From Alphaproteobacteria bacterium RIFCSPHIGHO2_12_FULL_63_12 (GTDB lineage: Bacteria > Pseudomonadota > Alphaproteobacteria > Caulobacterales > Parvularculaceae): a stretch of DNA of 34,358 bases. Below are positions 1 through 8,831 of the stretch, piece by piece (positions within the stretch are counted from its first letter, which is position 1; the number at the start of each line of letters is the position of its first letter). The notes beneath the pieces were generated by a model. It saw only the letters and a program-made list of their open reading frames with translations, searched no databases and was not told the DNA's origin. The translations under genes were made by a program, and so were the position numbers. The stretch is from positions 534-34,891 of the forward strand of contig MEMM01000016.1 in the NCBI GenBank assembly GCA_001767925.1, in the 5' to 3' direction.

Positions 1-674
1 GAGAGCCGTCATCGAGCGAGAAACTCGGCGACATGATCAAGGTCGGCCGGCGCGGCAGCACCAATTGCTGGCTGACGGTTTTCGGGTCGCAAGGCCATGT
101 CGCCTATCCGGCGCGCGCGCAAAACCCGATCCCCGCCCTGCTGAAAAAGCTCCTGACCTTGAGCGAAACGCCGCTCGACGACGGCTATGAGAACTTCCAG
201 CCGTCGAGCCTGCAGATCACCGACATTCATGTCGGCAATCCAGCGGCCAATGTCATTCCGGCGAAAGCGGCGGCGCGGTTCAATGTGCGCTTCAATCCGA
301 CATGGACCGGCGAGAGCCTTGAAGCTTTCCTCCGCGCCAGGCTCGATGATGCGGCGAACGCCGCCGGCGTTCGCTATGAATTGTCGGCGGTCTGCTCCGG
401 CGACGCGTTCTTGACCACGGACGAAAAATTTCTCGACGTCATTTCGGCGGCGATCAAAGACAAAACCGGCGAGGTCCCGGTAAGGTCGACCACCGGCGGC
501 ACCTCGGACGCGCGCTACATCAAGAACGTGGCGCCGGTCTGCGAATTCGGTCTCGTCGGCAAAACCATCCACAAGACCGACGAACATGCGGCGATTGCGG
601 ATATTCTGGCGCTGACGGATGTCTACGAGTCGATTCTGGACCGATATTTCGCCGCCTTCGGCGGCCCCGCATGA
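1..674 (+). CDS. dapE: Succinyl-diaminopimelate desuccinylase, C-terminal part (5' end outside window)
   Basis: DapE hydrolyses N-succinyl-LL-2,6-diaminopimelate to LL-diaminopimelate and succinate in the lysine and peptidoglycan precursor pathway; it is a cytosolic di-zinc M20 peptidase-family enzyme. The frame is open to the window edge, and the first complete codons (from base 3) read EPSS, where Glu corresponds to a zinc ligand of the family. Then come GRRGS and GSQGHVAYP (dimerisation/lid region), VIPAKAAARFNVRF, TTGGTSDAR and a C-terminal IHKTDEH, whose His is the last metal ligand. About 224 residues are visible of a usual length near 380, so roughly the first 40 percent lies outside. 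The stop codon overlaps the next gene in an ATGA junction, so the two are probably translationally coupled. Confidence 0.95.
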   Translation, partial: EPSSSEKLGDMIKVGRRGSTNCWLTVFGSQGHVAYPARAQNPIPALLKKLLTLSETPLDDGYENFQPSSLQITDIHVGNPAANVIPAKAAARFNVRFNPTWTGESLEAFLRARLDDAANAAGVRYELSAVCSGDAFLTTDEKFLDVISAAIKDKTGEVPVRSTTGGTSDARYIKNVAPVCEFGLVGKTIHKTDEHAAIADILALTDVYESILDRYFAAFGGPA

Positions 675-1282
675 CATCTTTCGACACCGCCGCGCGCCAG
701 ATCGCCGGCGCCCTCAAAATGGCGTTCAACGTCGGCGACTGGAAAGCTGAACTCGACCGGTCGATTGACGGCGTGTTCGGTTCGTTCGCCGCTTTTCTCT
801 TCGCCGCGCCGCTGGTCGCGCTGTTCACCCTGTCGGCGCGGCGCGCGGCGGCGCGGGTCCCTGATTTTCCCGAAACGCTTTATCACACTGTCCCGCTGCC
901 GGCGTTGCTCGCCGCCGATCTTGCGACCTACGCGCTCGATTGGGGCGTGAGCCTTGCGCTTCTCGTCATGCTGGCGCGCGCAGGCGGGGCGAGCGATCGC
1001 GCCGCGGAGCTCATCGTCGGCTACAACTGGATCCAGCCGGTGATCGCGGCGGCGCAATTGCCGCCGATCGCACTGATGGCGTCAACAGTGAGCGCCGCCG
1101 CCGGCGGGTTTCTCGGCCTGTCAGCTTTCATTCTCACCGCATTCCTGATCTGGGGAATCATCCGTCGCGGCCTTGGCGTTCCGCCGGCGCAGGCGGCGGC
1201 GGCATTCGTCGCGCTGGCGCTCATCGGCATCGTGATCGACAGTGTCGGATCGGCGGCCTTGAAGGCGATTTATCCCGCCTGA
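671..1282 (+). CDS. Small integral membrane protein of unknown function
   Basis: A 203-residue protein that I do not recognise as a named family. It starts at the ATGA overlap with the dapE stop, which makes the start nearly certain. Hydrophobic stretches at about residues 35-55, 75-102, 118-140, 142-165 and 172-195 suggest four or five membrane spans with short loops. There is no evident catalytic motif. From memory, a similar membrane protein sits between dapE and truA in other alphaproteobacteria, so it looks like a conserved neighbour rather than a recent arrival. Its 3' end overlaps the 3' end of the convergent truA by 13 bases. The DapE coupling hints at a cell-envelope role, but that is inference only. 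Confidence 0.75.
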   Translation: MTSFDTAARQIAGALKMAFNVGDWKAELDRSIDGVFGSFAAFLFAAPLVALFTLSARRAAARVPDFPETLYHTVPLPALLAADLATYALDWGVSLALLVMLARAGGASDRAAELIVGYNWIQPVIAAAQLPPIALMASTVSAAAGGFLGLSAFILTAFLIWGIIRRGLGVPPAQAAAAFVALALIGIVIDSVGSAALKAIYPA

Positions 1283-2019
1283 CCGTAGTCGGCCCTGACG
1301 AAATAGAGCCCTTCGGCAGGCGCGACCTGTCCGCAGCGCCGTCGGTCGCAAGCCTTGAAGGCGTCCGCGAAATCGGCGGCCGACCAGCGACCGATTCCGA
1401 CTTCGACCAGGCTGCCGACCATCGAGCGCACCTGGTGATGCAGGAACGATCGAGCCGACGTTTCGATCAAGATTTCCTCGGCGCGGCGGAAGACCGATAT
1501 CGACGACAGCGTCTTGACCGGCGTGTCGGCCTGGCAGGTCGAGGCGCGAAATGTCGTGAAATCATGCTTGCCGATCAGAACCTGCGCAGCCGCATGCATG
1601 GCGTCGGCGTCGAGCGGCGGACCAAGCCGCCAGGCCCTGCCCGCGTCAAGCGTCAGCGGCGCACGGCGATTAAGAATGCGATAGCGGTAATGCCGGCGCG
1701 TCGCCGAAAAGCGGGCGTGAAAATCGTCGGCCGCGCGAACGGCGGTCAGCGCGGCGACGGGGGCGGGTTTCAGATGATAATTGACCGCTTCACGAATGGT
1801 GTCCGCGTCGGTTTCCTTTTCGATATCGATGTGAACCGGCATGCCGAGCGCGTGAACGCCGGCGTCTGTCCGCCCCGCCGAATGCGCGGTGACGCGCTCG
1901 CCGCAGAACCGGAACACCGCCTCTTCAAGCGCGCCCTGCACGGAAACACCGTTCTCCTGACGCTGCCAGCCGACAAACGGGCCCCCGTCGAATTCGAGCA
2001 CGAGAAAATAGCGCGGCAT
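1270..2019 (-). CDS. truA: tRNA pseudouridine(38-40) synthase TruA
   Basis: TruA converts uridines 38, 39 and 40 of the tRNA anticodon stem-loop to pseudouridine. At 249 residues the protein is the usual length. The catalytic aspartate lies in GRTDAGVHA (Asp52), preceded by the family N-terminus with [12 protein letters not shown] (about residues 10-21). Later motifs [17 protein letters not shown] and [11 protein letters not shown] are typical of the second half of the fold. Its ATG shares a base with the fmt stop (TGATG), so it is the last gene of a def-fmt-truA operon and probably depends on translational coupling. The 3' end overlaps the opposing membrane-protein gene by 13 bases. Confidence 0.97.
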   Translation of the reverse strand: MPRYFLVLEFDGGPFVGWQRQENGVSVQGALEEAVFRFCGERVTAHSAGRTDAGVHALGMPVHIDIEKETDADTIREAVNYHLKPAPVAALTAVRAADDFHARFSATRRHYRYRILNRRAPLTLDAGRAWRLGPPLDADAMHAAAQVLIGKHDFTTFRASTCQADTPVKTLSSISVFRRAEEILIETSARSFLHHQVRSMVGSLVEVGIGRWSAADFADAFKACDRRRCGQVAPAEGLYFVRADYGQAG

Positions 2020-2936
2020 CAGAGCCGCTCGCCTTTTTGCAGCGGAAAGCCGCGAAGAAAAATCGCCGCCTCCTGCGCGCTCTTGCCGGCCCTTTGCAAT
2101 TTTCGCAATTCTACCGCGCCCTCGCCGCAGGCGATAACGAGACCATCGTGCGTCCCGAGAATCTCACCGGGCGCGCCTTGGCCCGATTGAGCGCGCGACA
2201 TCAAAGCCTTGACGCGCTCGCCTTTCGCCTCGAACCAGGCGCCCGGAAAAGGCGAGAGCCCGCGAATATGACAGTCGACGTCGCGCGCCGGCCGCGACCA
2301 GTCGATCTTCGCTTCAGCGGGAGAAATTTTGGCGGCGTAGGTGACGCCGTCCGCCGCCTGCGGCGTCTCAACGAGGCCGCCGCGACTGAGCGCCGACAAA
2401 AAGCGCGGCAACAATTGCGCCCCAACCAGCGAAAGCCGGTCATGTAGGGATGCGGCCGTGTCGTCATCGCGGATTTCGACCGTTTCCGACAGAAGAATCG
2501 GGCCGGTATCGAGCCCTTCCTCCATGCGCATCACCTGAACGCCGGTCGCGCGATCGCCGGCCATGATCGCGCGCTGAATCGGCGCCGCGCCGCGCCAACG
2601 CGGCAGCAGCGACGCATGCAGATTGAAACAGCCAAGCCGCGGCGCGGCGAGCGCCTCTCCGGGCAGTATGACGCCATAGGCAACGACGATCGCCGCATCG
2701 ACCTTGAGCGCCGCGAACGCCTCGCGCACATCGCTCCGCTTGAAGCCTTTTGGCGTCCTGACCTCGATCCCTTCGGCGTCGGCGATCTGCTGCACCGGCG
2801 ACGGCGCCAATTTGCGCCCGCGCCCGGAGGGCTTGGCCTCGCGCGTGTAGACGGCGGCGATCTCATGTCCAGCGGCGATCAGTTCGACGAGGCTTGCCGC
2901 CGCAAACGCCGGAGTCCCCATGAAGGCGAGTCGCAT
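2019..2936 (-). CDS. fmt: Methionyl-tRNA formyltransferase
   Basis: Fmt transfers a formyl group from 10-formyltetrahydrofolate to initiator Met-tRNA, preparing it for translation initiation. The 305-residue length fits the family. The N-terminal Rossmann-like domain carries the catalytic triad Asn105, His107 and Asp143, and the signature [16 protein letters not shown] spans residues 109-124. The C-terminal OB-like domain follows from about residue 205. The gene lies between def and truA on the same strand, 60 bases after def and with a TGATG junction into truA. Def later removes the formyl group that Fmt adds, so the pairing is functional as well as positional. Confidence 0.97.
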   Translation of the reverse strand: MRLAFMGTPAFAAASLVELIAAGHEIAAVYTREAKPSGRGRKLAPSPVQQIADAEGIEVRTPKGFKRSDVREAFAALKVDAAIVVAYGVILPGEALAAPRLGCFNLHASLLPRWRGAAPIQRAIMAGDRATGVQVMRMEEGLDTGPILLSETVEIRDDDTAASLHDRLSLVGAQLLPRFLSALSRGGLVETPQAADGVTYAAKISPAEAKIDWSRPARDVDCHIRGLSPFPGAWFEAKGERVKALMSRAQSGQGAPGEILGTHDGLVIACGEGAVELRKLQRAGKSAQEAAIFLRGFPLQKGERL

Positions 2937-2996
2937 CGCTAGGATTCTCCAGCGCCGGCGTGTCTTTGGCGCAGCACGGTTTGGTTAAAATGCGCC

Positions 2997-3515
2997 TCAG
3001 GCCGTGGCGGCGAGTCGCTGTTCTTTTTTCAGCTTCCGGATGATTCTATCCCGCTTGAGGCGAGAAATGTGATCGATGAAAAGAACGCCGTTCAGATGAT
3101 CCATCTCGTGCTGGATGCAAGTCGCCAGCATCCCTTCGGCGTCGAGCGTCTGCTCCTTGCCGAAATAATCGAGGAAGCGCACGCGGCACCGCGCCGGCCG
3201 CTCAACCTCTTCCCAGAATTCCGGCACCGAAAGGCAGCCTTCCTGATAAAGGTTTGTTTCTTCTGAGGGATCGAGGATTTCCGGGTTGACGAAATATGTC
3301 GGCCGCGGGTCTTCGCCTTCACCGGCGAGGTCCATCACGATGATCCGCTTGGCGACATTCACCTGGATCGCGGCAAGGCCGATGCCTTCCGCTTCGTACA
3401 TCGTTTCCAGCATGTCATCCATCAGCGCCCGGACGCCGTCGTCGACAACTTCTACGGGCGCCGACACCTGGCGAAGGCGCGGATCCGGGGCGGTCAGAAT
3501 TTCCCTAATCGTCAT
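2997..3515 (-). CDS. def: Peptide deformylase
   Basis: Peptide deformylase removes the N-formyl group from nascent polypeptides at the ribosome exit. All three family motifs are present: GIGLAAIQ (residues 44-51), EGCLS (92-96, metal ligand Cys94) and HEMDH (136-140, ligands His136 and His140, catalytic Glu137). The first motif reads QVN rather than the more common QVG, a conservative departure. At 172 residues the length is normal. It is the first gene of the leftward def-fmt-truA operon, and its promoter must lie in the 125-base divergent gap before position 3641. A TTGACG at 3551-3546 could be a -35 box, but I see no convincing -10. Confidence 0.97.
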   Translation of the reverse strand: MTIREILTAPDPRLRQVSAPVEVVDDGVRALMDDMLETMYEAEGIGLAAIQVNVAKRIIVMDLAGEGEDPRPTYFVNPEILDPSEETNLYQEGCLSVPEFWEEVERPARCRVRFLDYFGKEQTLDAEGMLATCIQHEMDHLNGVLFIDHISRLKRDRIIRKLKKEQRLAATA

Positions 3516-3640
3516 GCGGGGTCAGGTATTGCCCGCTTTCCCCGCCGTCAAGGCGCCCGCCCACGCCCGGGTCCCTCGCCATCGGCGATAAGTTCCCTTA
3601 AGCTAATCGCCGGGTGTTGTTGGGTTTTCGGGGAGTTTCC

Positions 3641-5500
3641 ATGCAAGAATCGCCGCTGCTGACCGAGGACGCGCCGGCGGTCGGTTCCGTCGGCGTCGAA
3701 CAGCCCTCCGCGCTGATTACCGGCAAAGCCCCCTATCTTTGGACCGGCGTCGGCGCCGTGCTCTTCGTCACGGTGATGCTGCTCATTCTCCTCGGACGGT
3801 GGCGCGCCGGGCGCAAAAGCCAGCAGGCGGCGCGCAACGCCGACTTCTTTCAGCCGGCCGGCGAAGGCGCCGAAATCACGTTCGACGATTCCGCGCCGAC
3901 TCTCGACGTCGCTCCGGCGCACGGTGAAGATTTTTATCCCGGCGGCGAACCAGAACCGCAAAAGAAAAAAACCTCGCCCTTTTCGGGGCTGTTCGCGCGG
4001 CGGGAAAAATCCGCGCGCGCCGATGCGGAGGAAACAACCGGCGTCCTCGATCTTAGCGAGGAGGACCCGGATTTCGCCGTGGTGGATATCGACCGGTCGT
4101 CGGTCGGCCATGCTCATTCGCGGCAAGATGTTTCCCCGGCTGCCGGTTGGGAGAGCATTGAACGCGACGCTCACCGCCGGGCCGAGGAGGAAGCGGAGCA
4201 GGCGGCGCGGGACGCGCAGCGCCGTGATGAAGAAGCGCAAGCGCGCTGGCGCGCCATGGAAGACGATCGTCAGCAGCGTCTGGCGGAGGAAAGCCGCCGC
4301 CGCGCCGAACGTGAAAACGCGATGCGGTTTTCAGCGGCCGATGAGGGCTACAGATCGGCGCCGGACGCCTATGCGGGCCACGCAACGAACGACGAAGTCG
4401 TCCGCACCCTTTCTGAAGTCGAAGAAGCGCTGCAGGTGCAGCGCGAAGCGATCCAGGCGGAGACGCGCAGCCTGCTCGATTCATTCGCCCGGCGCTTCAG
4501 CGACCGGCTCGACGCGCTTGCGCGATCGGTCGACCAGCGCGTGGCGCAGCGCTCAGCCGATGCTGTCGTCCAAGCGCCCGCCTTCGATGACGCCGTGCTC
4601 GCGGACATCGCCCGGCGGCTCGACGACCATCGGAGCGAGGTCGCCGGCGCGCTCAGCGCCTTGAACCGCCGGCTCGACCAGACGCCGAGCGCCGCGGCCG
4701 AAACGGCGGCGATCAGAAGTGAACTGGCGGAGCTTCGCAGCGCCCTCAACGGCGCCGCGACGCCAAGCGCGCCAATCGTTCAACTCGGCGAAATCGTCAA
4801 AAACGCGATGGCGCCCGGCGGCTATGAATTTGACGCCCTGCTCGCCAACAACCGCCGCGCCGATTGCCTCATCCGCCTGACACGGCCGCCCGGCCCGATC
4901 GCGATTGACGCCCGTTTTCCGGTCGAAGCATTCCACGCGCTGCATGAGCGCCGGAACGCATCCGCGGAAAACGAGTTTCGCCGCATCGCGCTCCGGCATA
5001 TCGTCGAGGTGGCGGAGCGTCTGATCTCGCCGGGCTTCACCGCGGATTCGGCGCTCCTGTTCCTGCCGTCGGAAAGCATGGCGTCGGAAATCCATGCGCG
5101 GTTTCCCGATATCATTCAGGACAGCTATCGCGCGCGCGTCTGGATTGTGTCGCCGACATCGCTGATGGCGACGCTGCACGCCATGACCGCGCTGTTGCGC
5201 GATGCGCCAAAGCGCGCGCCGGCAGGCGGCGCCGAACACGCGGCGCGGCTGGCGCTGACTGAAGTCGAGCGGCTTTCAACGCGGATTGCCGCGCTGGAGA
5301 AAAGCGCGGCGCCGCCGCGCCCCGATCCGCGCGATTTGCTGTCCGCCAACGACCAGACGGAATGGCGCCCCGAGACGCCGGCGAAGGTCGACTACGCGGT
5401 CACGGCCGAGGGCGAGAAGGCCGGCGATCTTTTCTCCGACGACACGCCGGACGACCCGCGCCATCAAACGCAGGCGCGGCCGCCGTTTCCGTTGCGGTGA
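3641..5500 (+). CDS. Membrane-anchored RmuC-domain protein (divergent paralogue)
   Basis: I chose the ATG at 3641 (619 residues) over an in-frame GTG at 3614 because GGGGAG at 3630-3635 is well spaced for it. In order: a short N-terminus, one membrane span at about residues 33-52, an acidic linker, a charged Arg/Glu/Ala-rich coiled coil at about 178-230, further helical segments, and a C-terminal block at about 385-515 resembling the RmuC core. It shares IDARFP (IDAKFP in the neighbouring RmuC), a FLPSES element (FLPTEG) and a SPTSLMATLHAM element (GPTTLWAILTAF). A roughly 100-residue tail follows. RmuC proteins are nuclease-fold-related factors that limit certain DNA inversions; whether this diverged copy keeps that role is unknown. 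It is divergent from def and convergent with the canonical rmuC. Confidence 0.8.
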   Translation: MQESPLLTEDAPAVGSVGVEQPSALITGKAPYLWTGVGAVLFVTVMLLILLGRWRAGRKSQQAARNADFFQPAGEGAEITFDDSAPTLDVAPAHGEDFYPGGEPEPQKKKTSPFSGLFARREKSARADAEETTGVLDLSEEDPDFAVVDIDRSSVGHAHSRQDVSPAAGWESIERDAHRRAEEEAEQAARDAQRRDEEAQARWRAMEDDRQQRLAEESRRRAERENAMRFSAADEGYRSAPDAYAGHATNDEVVRTLSEVEEALQVQREAIQAETRSLLDSFARRFSDRLDALARSVDQRVAQRSADAVVQAPAFDDAVLADIARRLDDHRSEVAGALSALNRRLDQTPSAAAETAAIRSELAELRSALNGAATPSAPIVQLGEIVKNAMAPGGYEFDALLANNRRADCLIRLTRPPGPIAIDARFPVEAFHALHERRNASAENEFRRIALRHIVEVAERLISPGFTADSALLFLPSESMASEIHARFPDIIQDSYRARVWIVSPTSLMATLHAMTALLRDAPKRAPAGGAEHAARLALTEVERLSTRIAALEKSAAPPRPDPRDLLSANDQTEWRPETPAKVDYAVTAEGEKAGDLFSDDTPDDPRHQTQARPPFPLR

Positions 5501-5502
5501 TC

Positions 5503-5522
5503 GCAAGCGGATCGCTTGTTGC
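5503..5522 (+). terminator. Possible hairpin terminator after the RmuC-domain gene
   Basis: Three bases after the stop codon, CAAGCG (5504-5509) and CGCTTG (5513-5518) form a perfect 6-bp stem with a 3-base loop. A short TT follows rather than a long T-run, so termination efficiency is uncertain. Confidence 0.35.
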
Positions 5523-5530
5523 GGCGTTAC

Positions 5531-5563
5531 GGCGAGAAACCGGCGTCCGCTTTTTCGCTCGCC
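5531..5563. repeat. Palindromic intergenic repeat, copy 1
   Basis: GGCGAG (5531-5536) pairs with CTCGCC (5558-5563). Just inside the stem is the core AAACCGGCGTCCGCTTTT (5537-5554). The core matches that of a second copy exactly 100 bases downstream at 15 of 18 positions. The core resembles, from memory, a short palindromic element common in alphaproteobacterial intergenic regions. It lies between the ends of two convergent genes, where it could also help termination. Confidence 0.55.
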
Positions 5564-5619
5564 GCCAGACCATCGGGCGCGTTTTCTGAATCGCGACCGA
5601 TGATCAAGCTATTATTTCA

Positions 5620-5667
5620 GCGCGCCTTTTTGCGCAAAACCGGTTTCCACTTTTGCGCCCGGCGCGC
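5620..5667. repeat. Palindromic intergenic repeat, copy 2, likely bidirectional terminator
   Basis: Two nested perfect stems are visible: an outer one of GCGCGCC (5620-5626) with GGCGCGC (5661-5667), and an inner one of GCGCAAAA (5632-5639) with TTTTGCGC (5651-5658). The bulges are TTTTT on the left and CC on the right, and the 11-base loop begins CCGGTTTCC. The last base falls on the rmuC stop codon. Position between convergent genes plus the T-runs suggest a two-way terminator; the core is the same element as at 5531-5563. Confidence 0.6.
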
Positions 5668-7241
5668 TAATCGGCCGCGTCGTTCGGCTCGTCGTCGAAG
5701 TCGGGCCGCAGATCGATCAGGACGCCTTGCGGCTCCTGTCCGACGACCTCCAGCGCTTCGACACGCTCCAGCCGTTTCGACACCGCCCTCGTCCGCCGGC
5801 CGGCTTCGTCAACCGTATTTTGCGCCGTTTGCAGCTGCTTGCCGAGTTTGTCCCAGACTTGCGCGTATTTCGCAAATTCGGATTTCGCTTGCCCCAGCAC
5901 CTGCCAGACATCGCTTGAGCGCTTTTCAATTTCGAGGGTCTGAAACCCGGTCCGGAACGCGGTCAAAATCGCCCACAGCGTCGTCGGCCCGGCGACCGTA
6001 ATCCGGTGCTTGGACTGCAGTTTCGATGCAAGTCCCGGCCGTCGCATGACTTCCGCGTAAAGGCCTTCGGTCGGCAGGAACATGATGGCGAAATCGGTGG
6101 AATAAGGCGGCCTGATATATTTCGACGCGATCTTTTTGGCTTCCGCCTCAATGATGCGATCAAGCGCTTCAATCGCGTTCATCGCCTGGTCGGCGTCGCC
6201 CGCCTCCCATGCGGCGACGAGACGTTCGTAATCTTCCTTCGGGAATTTTGCGTCGATCGGAACCAGCACTTCGCCGTTTTCGTTGCGCCCTGGAAACTTG
6301 ACGGCGAATTCTACCGTTTCGTTCGAATTGGGATCGATCTTCGCGTTGACGACATATTGGTCGCGCGCCAGCATCTGCTCGAGGATCGCGCCAAGCTGCA
6401 TTTCCGCCCAGCCGCCGCGATCCTTGACGTTGGACAAGACCTTCTTCAGATCGCCGACGCCGGTCGCGAGCGTCTGCATCTCGCCGAGACCGCGATGCAC
6501 GTGTTCGAGCCGCTCGCTCACATGCTTGAAGGATTCGCCGAGGCGCTTTTCAAGCGTCGATTGCAGCTTTTCATCGACCGTGAGCCGCATCTGTTCGAGC
6601 TTTGCCTCATTGTCCGCGCGCAATTTCTCGAGCCGCTCTTCAACGCTCGCCTTTAGCTGAAGATGCGCTTCGGCGTTCCCGCGCGCGAGCGCCGCAATCG
6701 TCTCCGTCGACGCGACGAGTTTTTCATTGATCGAGCGCTCAAACAGCGACTGACGCTCGCCGAGGCTGTCGGCAAAAACGCCAAACCGGTCCTTGAGGGT
6801 GCGGGAGAGGCCATCGACGTCCTGTTTCAGGCTGTCGCCGAACGACTTGATCGCGGTGTTGATTTCCGTGCGCAGCGCCGCCGTGGCGACGGTTTGCGCG
6901 GCGCCTGCCGCCTGCAAACGCTCGTCGAGCGCATTTCGATTGCTGTCGAGCCCACCCCGGAGCGAGCCCGCGACCGCGTCGATCTGGTTGCGCACTTCCT
7001 CGCGCAGCTCGCGCGAGCGACGCTCGCTTTCCTCGCGGCTGTGTGCGCCTTCCTCGCGCAAAATCTTGTCCATCCGGGCGAGCGTCGCCTCAAAGCGCCG
7101 GCCGGCCGCGCGCGCCGCGCCGCCCGACGCCAAGGCGAAATAAATCAGGGCGGCGACGACCAGAAGCGCAATAACGACAACGAGCCAGAACGCCGGGCCG
7201 AAAGGCTCGAGGCCCGTCTGCGGGAGTTTGTTCAGGTCCAT
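5667..7241 (-). CDS. rmuC: DNA recombination protein RmuC
   Basis: This is the canonical RmuC of the window, 524 residues long. It has one N-terminal membrane span (about residues 18-40), then a long coiled coil with repeated Glu/Arg/Leu heptads (about 50-265) including LEKRLGESFKHVSERLEHVH. The conserved core follows from about 270 (GGWAEMQLGAILEQML, PIDAKFP, KYIRPPYSTDFAIMFLPTEG, GPTTLWAILTAF), and a second helical segment ends the protein. RmuC limits inversions at short inverted repeats and has a restriction-endonuclease-like fold; the biochemical activity is poorly known. It converges on a second RmuC-domain gene and lies 17 bases from the end of the co-directional gtrA-like gene. Confidence 0.93.
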   Translation of the reverse strand: MDLNKLPQTGLEPFGPAFWLVVVIALLVVAALIYFALASGGAARAAGRRFEATLARMDKILREEGAHSREESERRSRELREEVRNQIDAVAGSLRGGLDSNRNALDERLQAAGAAQTVATAALRTEINTAIKSFGDSLKQDVDGLSRTLKDRFGVFADSLGERQSLFERSINEKLVASTETIAALARGNAEAHLQLKASVEERLEKLRADNEAKLEQMRLTVDEKLQSTLEKRLGESFKHVSERLEHVHRGLGEMQTLATGVGDLKKVLSNVKDRGGWAEMQLGAILEQMLARDQYVVNAKIDPNSNETVEFAVKFPGRNENGEVLVPIDAKFPKEDYERLVAAWEAGDADQAMNAIEALDRIIEAEAKKIASKYIRPPYSTDFAIMFLPTEGLYAEVMRRPGLASKLQSKHRITVAGPTTLWAILTAFRTGFQTLEIEKRSSDVWQVLGQAKSEFAKYAQVWDKLGKQLQTAQNTVDEAGRRTRAVSKRLERVEALEVVGQEPQGVLIDLRPDFDDEPNDAAD

Positions 7242-7258
7242 CCGGCGAGCTTAGCGCC

Positions 7259-7711
7259 TCAGCGCGGCGATTCGGAACCGGATTTATCCCCACGCCCGCC
7301 GCGAAAGACGAATAGCGCGCTCATCGAGTAATTGGCGATGAACCCGAACCCGACGGCCGCGAGCTTGGCGAGGTTCGGGCCGATCCTGTCGGCGAAGGCG
7401 GCGATGAAGATGGTGGAAATCGCCAGCGAAAGGCAGTGAGCGAGGAAAAACCGGCTGTAATTTCCGACCGATCTGGGCGCCGCCGCGCCGTTTTCACGGA
7501 ACGTCACCTGCGCATTGATGAAATAGCTTTGCAAATTGGCGCACAAAAAGCCCGCCGCATTGGCCGCGAGAATCGCCAACCCCGCACTCATGAGGAGATT
7601 GAAGACCGCGAACTCCGTGATGAGATTGCCGATCCCGACCAGCCCAAAGCGCATCATCGCGCCGGAATGCCGGCGCAGTCGCACGGTTGCGGCGGAAAGC
7701 ATTGCAATCAT
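7259..7711 (-). CDS. GtrA-family membrane protein (lipid-linked sugar translocation)
   Basis: A 150-residue protein with four predicted membrane spans (about residues 22-42, 47-66, 86-106 and 112-136) and the GtrA-family signature FGLVGIGN near the start, NLQSYFINAQVTF in the middle and GFGFIANYSMSALFVF near the end. GtrA proteins are thought to flip undecaprenyl-phosphate-linked sugars across the inner membrane. It begins one base after the stop of the upstream GtrB-like glycosyltransferase, so the two form an operon and probably one pathway. A second in-frame Met at residue 4 (7702-7700) is an alternative start. Confidence 0.88.
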   Translation of the reverse strand: MIAMLSAATVRLRRHSGAMMRFGLVGIGNLITEFAVFNLLMSAGLAILAANAAGFLCANLQSYFINAQVTFRENGAAAPRSVGNYSRFFLAHCLSLAISTIFIAAFADRIGPNLAKLAAVGFGFIANYSMSALFVFRGGRGDKSGSESPR

Positions 7712-7712
7712 T

Positions 7713-8732
7713 TCATACCGCTTTGCGCACCGGCGGCCGAACGCTTTCGGCGTTCGAGGGGAAGATTTCCGTCGCGAAATAGAGCGGTCTTGCTTTCGTT
7801 TCGTTGAAAACCCGCCCGAGATATTCGCCGATGACGCCGAGGACCATCAGCTGGATGCCGCCGAGAAAAAGCACCACGACGACGAGGGTTGGAAATCCGG
7901 GAACGGCGTCGCCGAAGAACAACGTTTTGAAAATGAAAAATGCGCCCGCGAGAAAGGCGACCAGCGCGGTTGCAAAGCCGAAATAGGTCGAGATCTTGAG
8001 CGGTGCCAATGTCGATGACGTGATCCCCTCGATCGAGAGATTCCACAATCGCCAGTAATTCCATTTAGTCGATCCCGCGACACGCGGCGCGCGATCGTAC
8101 AGCACCGCCTTTGACGGAAACCCGACCCAGGCGAAAATGCCTTTCATGAATCGGTGATGCTCGCGCAAGGAGCAGACCGCATCGACGGCTTTGCGGCTCA
8201 TCAGCCGGAAATCGCCGACATTTTCAGGAATTTCGACATCGCCGATGCGGTGGATAATCTTGTAAAAGAGCGCGGCGGTCATCCGCTTCACCGGACCATC
8301 GCCGCGCCGTTCGCGCCGGCGGGCATAAACAACATCGTATCCTTCGCGCCAGCCGTCGATCATCAGTCCAATGACTTCCGGCGGATCCTGCAAGTCGGCG
8401 TCCATGACGACGATCGCATCGCCTTGCGCCTGGTCGAGGCCGGCGGTGGTCGCGATCTCCTTGCCGAAATTTCTCGACAAATCGACGATCGCCACGCGCC
8501 CATGCGTGTCGCGCAGGCGCGACATCACGGCAAGGCTGGCGTCGGTCGATCCATCATTGACGAAAACGATTTCATAGGGTTGTCCGAGCACCCTCATCGC
8601 CGCGTCGATCGCGGTCGCGAAATGTCCAAGGTTGGCGTCTTCGTTATAGGCGGGGCAGACGATCGAGAGGAGACGCGGGCGCGATTCCGCGCGCGGCGTT
8701 ACCGCGGGCGCGCCGTTCATTTTGTTCGCCAT
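7713..8732 (-). CDS. GT2-family polyprenyl-phosphate glycosyltransferase (GtrB/DPM1-like)
   Basis: A 339-residue enzyme that likely transfers a sugar from a nucleotide donor to undecaprenyl phosphate on the cytoplasmic face. The frame is open far upstream, but the ATG at 8732 has GGAGG five bases before it, and similarity to the family begins close by (LSIVCPAYNE at about residues 22-31). The GT-A domain shows VNDGSTD (58-64) and DADLQDPP (111-118), whose Asp residues bind the metal and nucleotide. Two C-terminal membrane spans follow (about 245-275 and 280-310), ending in GVIGEYLGRVF, as in GtrB bactoprenol glucosyltransferases. It is coupled to the GtrA-like gene and divergent from a GT87 gene. 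Confidence 0.92.
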   Translation of the reverse strand: MANKMNGAPAVTPRAESRPRLLSIVCPAYNEDANLGHFATAIDAAMRVLGQPYEIVFVNDGSTDASLAVMSRLRDTHGRVAIVDLSRNFGKEIATTAGLDQAQGDAIVVMDADLQDPPEVIGLMIDGWREGYDVVYARRRERRGDGPVKRMTAALFYKIIHRIGDVEIPENVGDFRLMSRKAVDAVCSLREHHRFMKGIFAWVGFPSKAVLYDRAPRVAGSTKWNYWRLWNLSIEGITSSTLAPLKISTYFGFATALVAFLAGAFFIFKTLFFGDAVPGFPTLVVVVLFLGGIQLMVLGVIGEYLGRVFNETKARPLYFATEIFPSNAESVRPPVRKAV

Positions 8733-8831
8733 CCTCGCCTCCGACGATCCAGCCCGTTCATTCTGGCGCGCCCTGCGGCGCCCCCGCCGACAGATAACGC
8801 TTCGTTTATTTCGCGATGGTAAACAAAATTC

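Noticed and set aside
76-95. The missing zinc-finger cysteines in DnaX (residue numbers of the dnaX product) as a novel loss
   Set aside because: I recall the same PTIDL...GxHC pattern in other alphaproteobacteria, so it appears to be a lineage feature and not peculiar to this window.
940-2190. Rightward open frame of 416 codons across truA and fmt
   Set aside because: It lies opposite truA and fmt, whose motifs are unambiguous. It has no domain or ribosome-binding site.
3516-3640. A promoter for def with TTGACG at 3551-3546
   Set aside because: No acceptable -10 box at 16-18 bases; TACCTG at the right spacing would leave almost no leader. Not firm enough to list as a feature.
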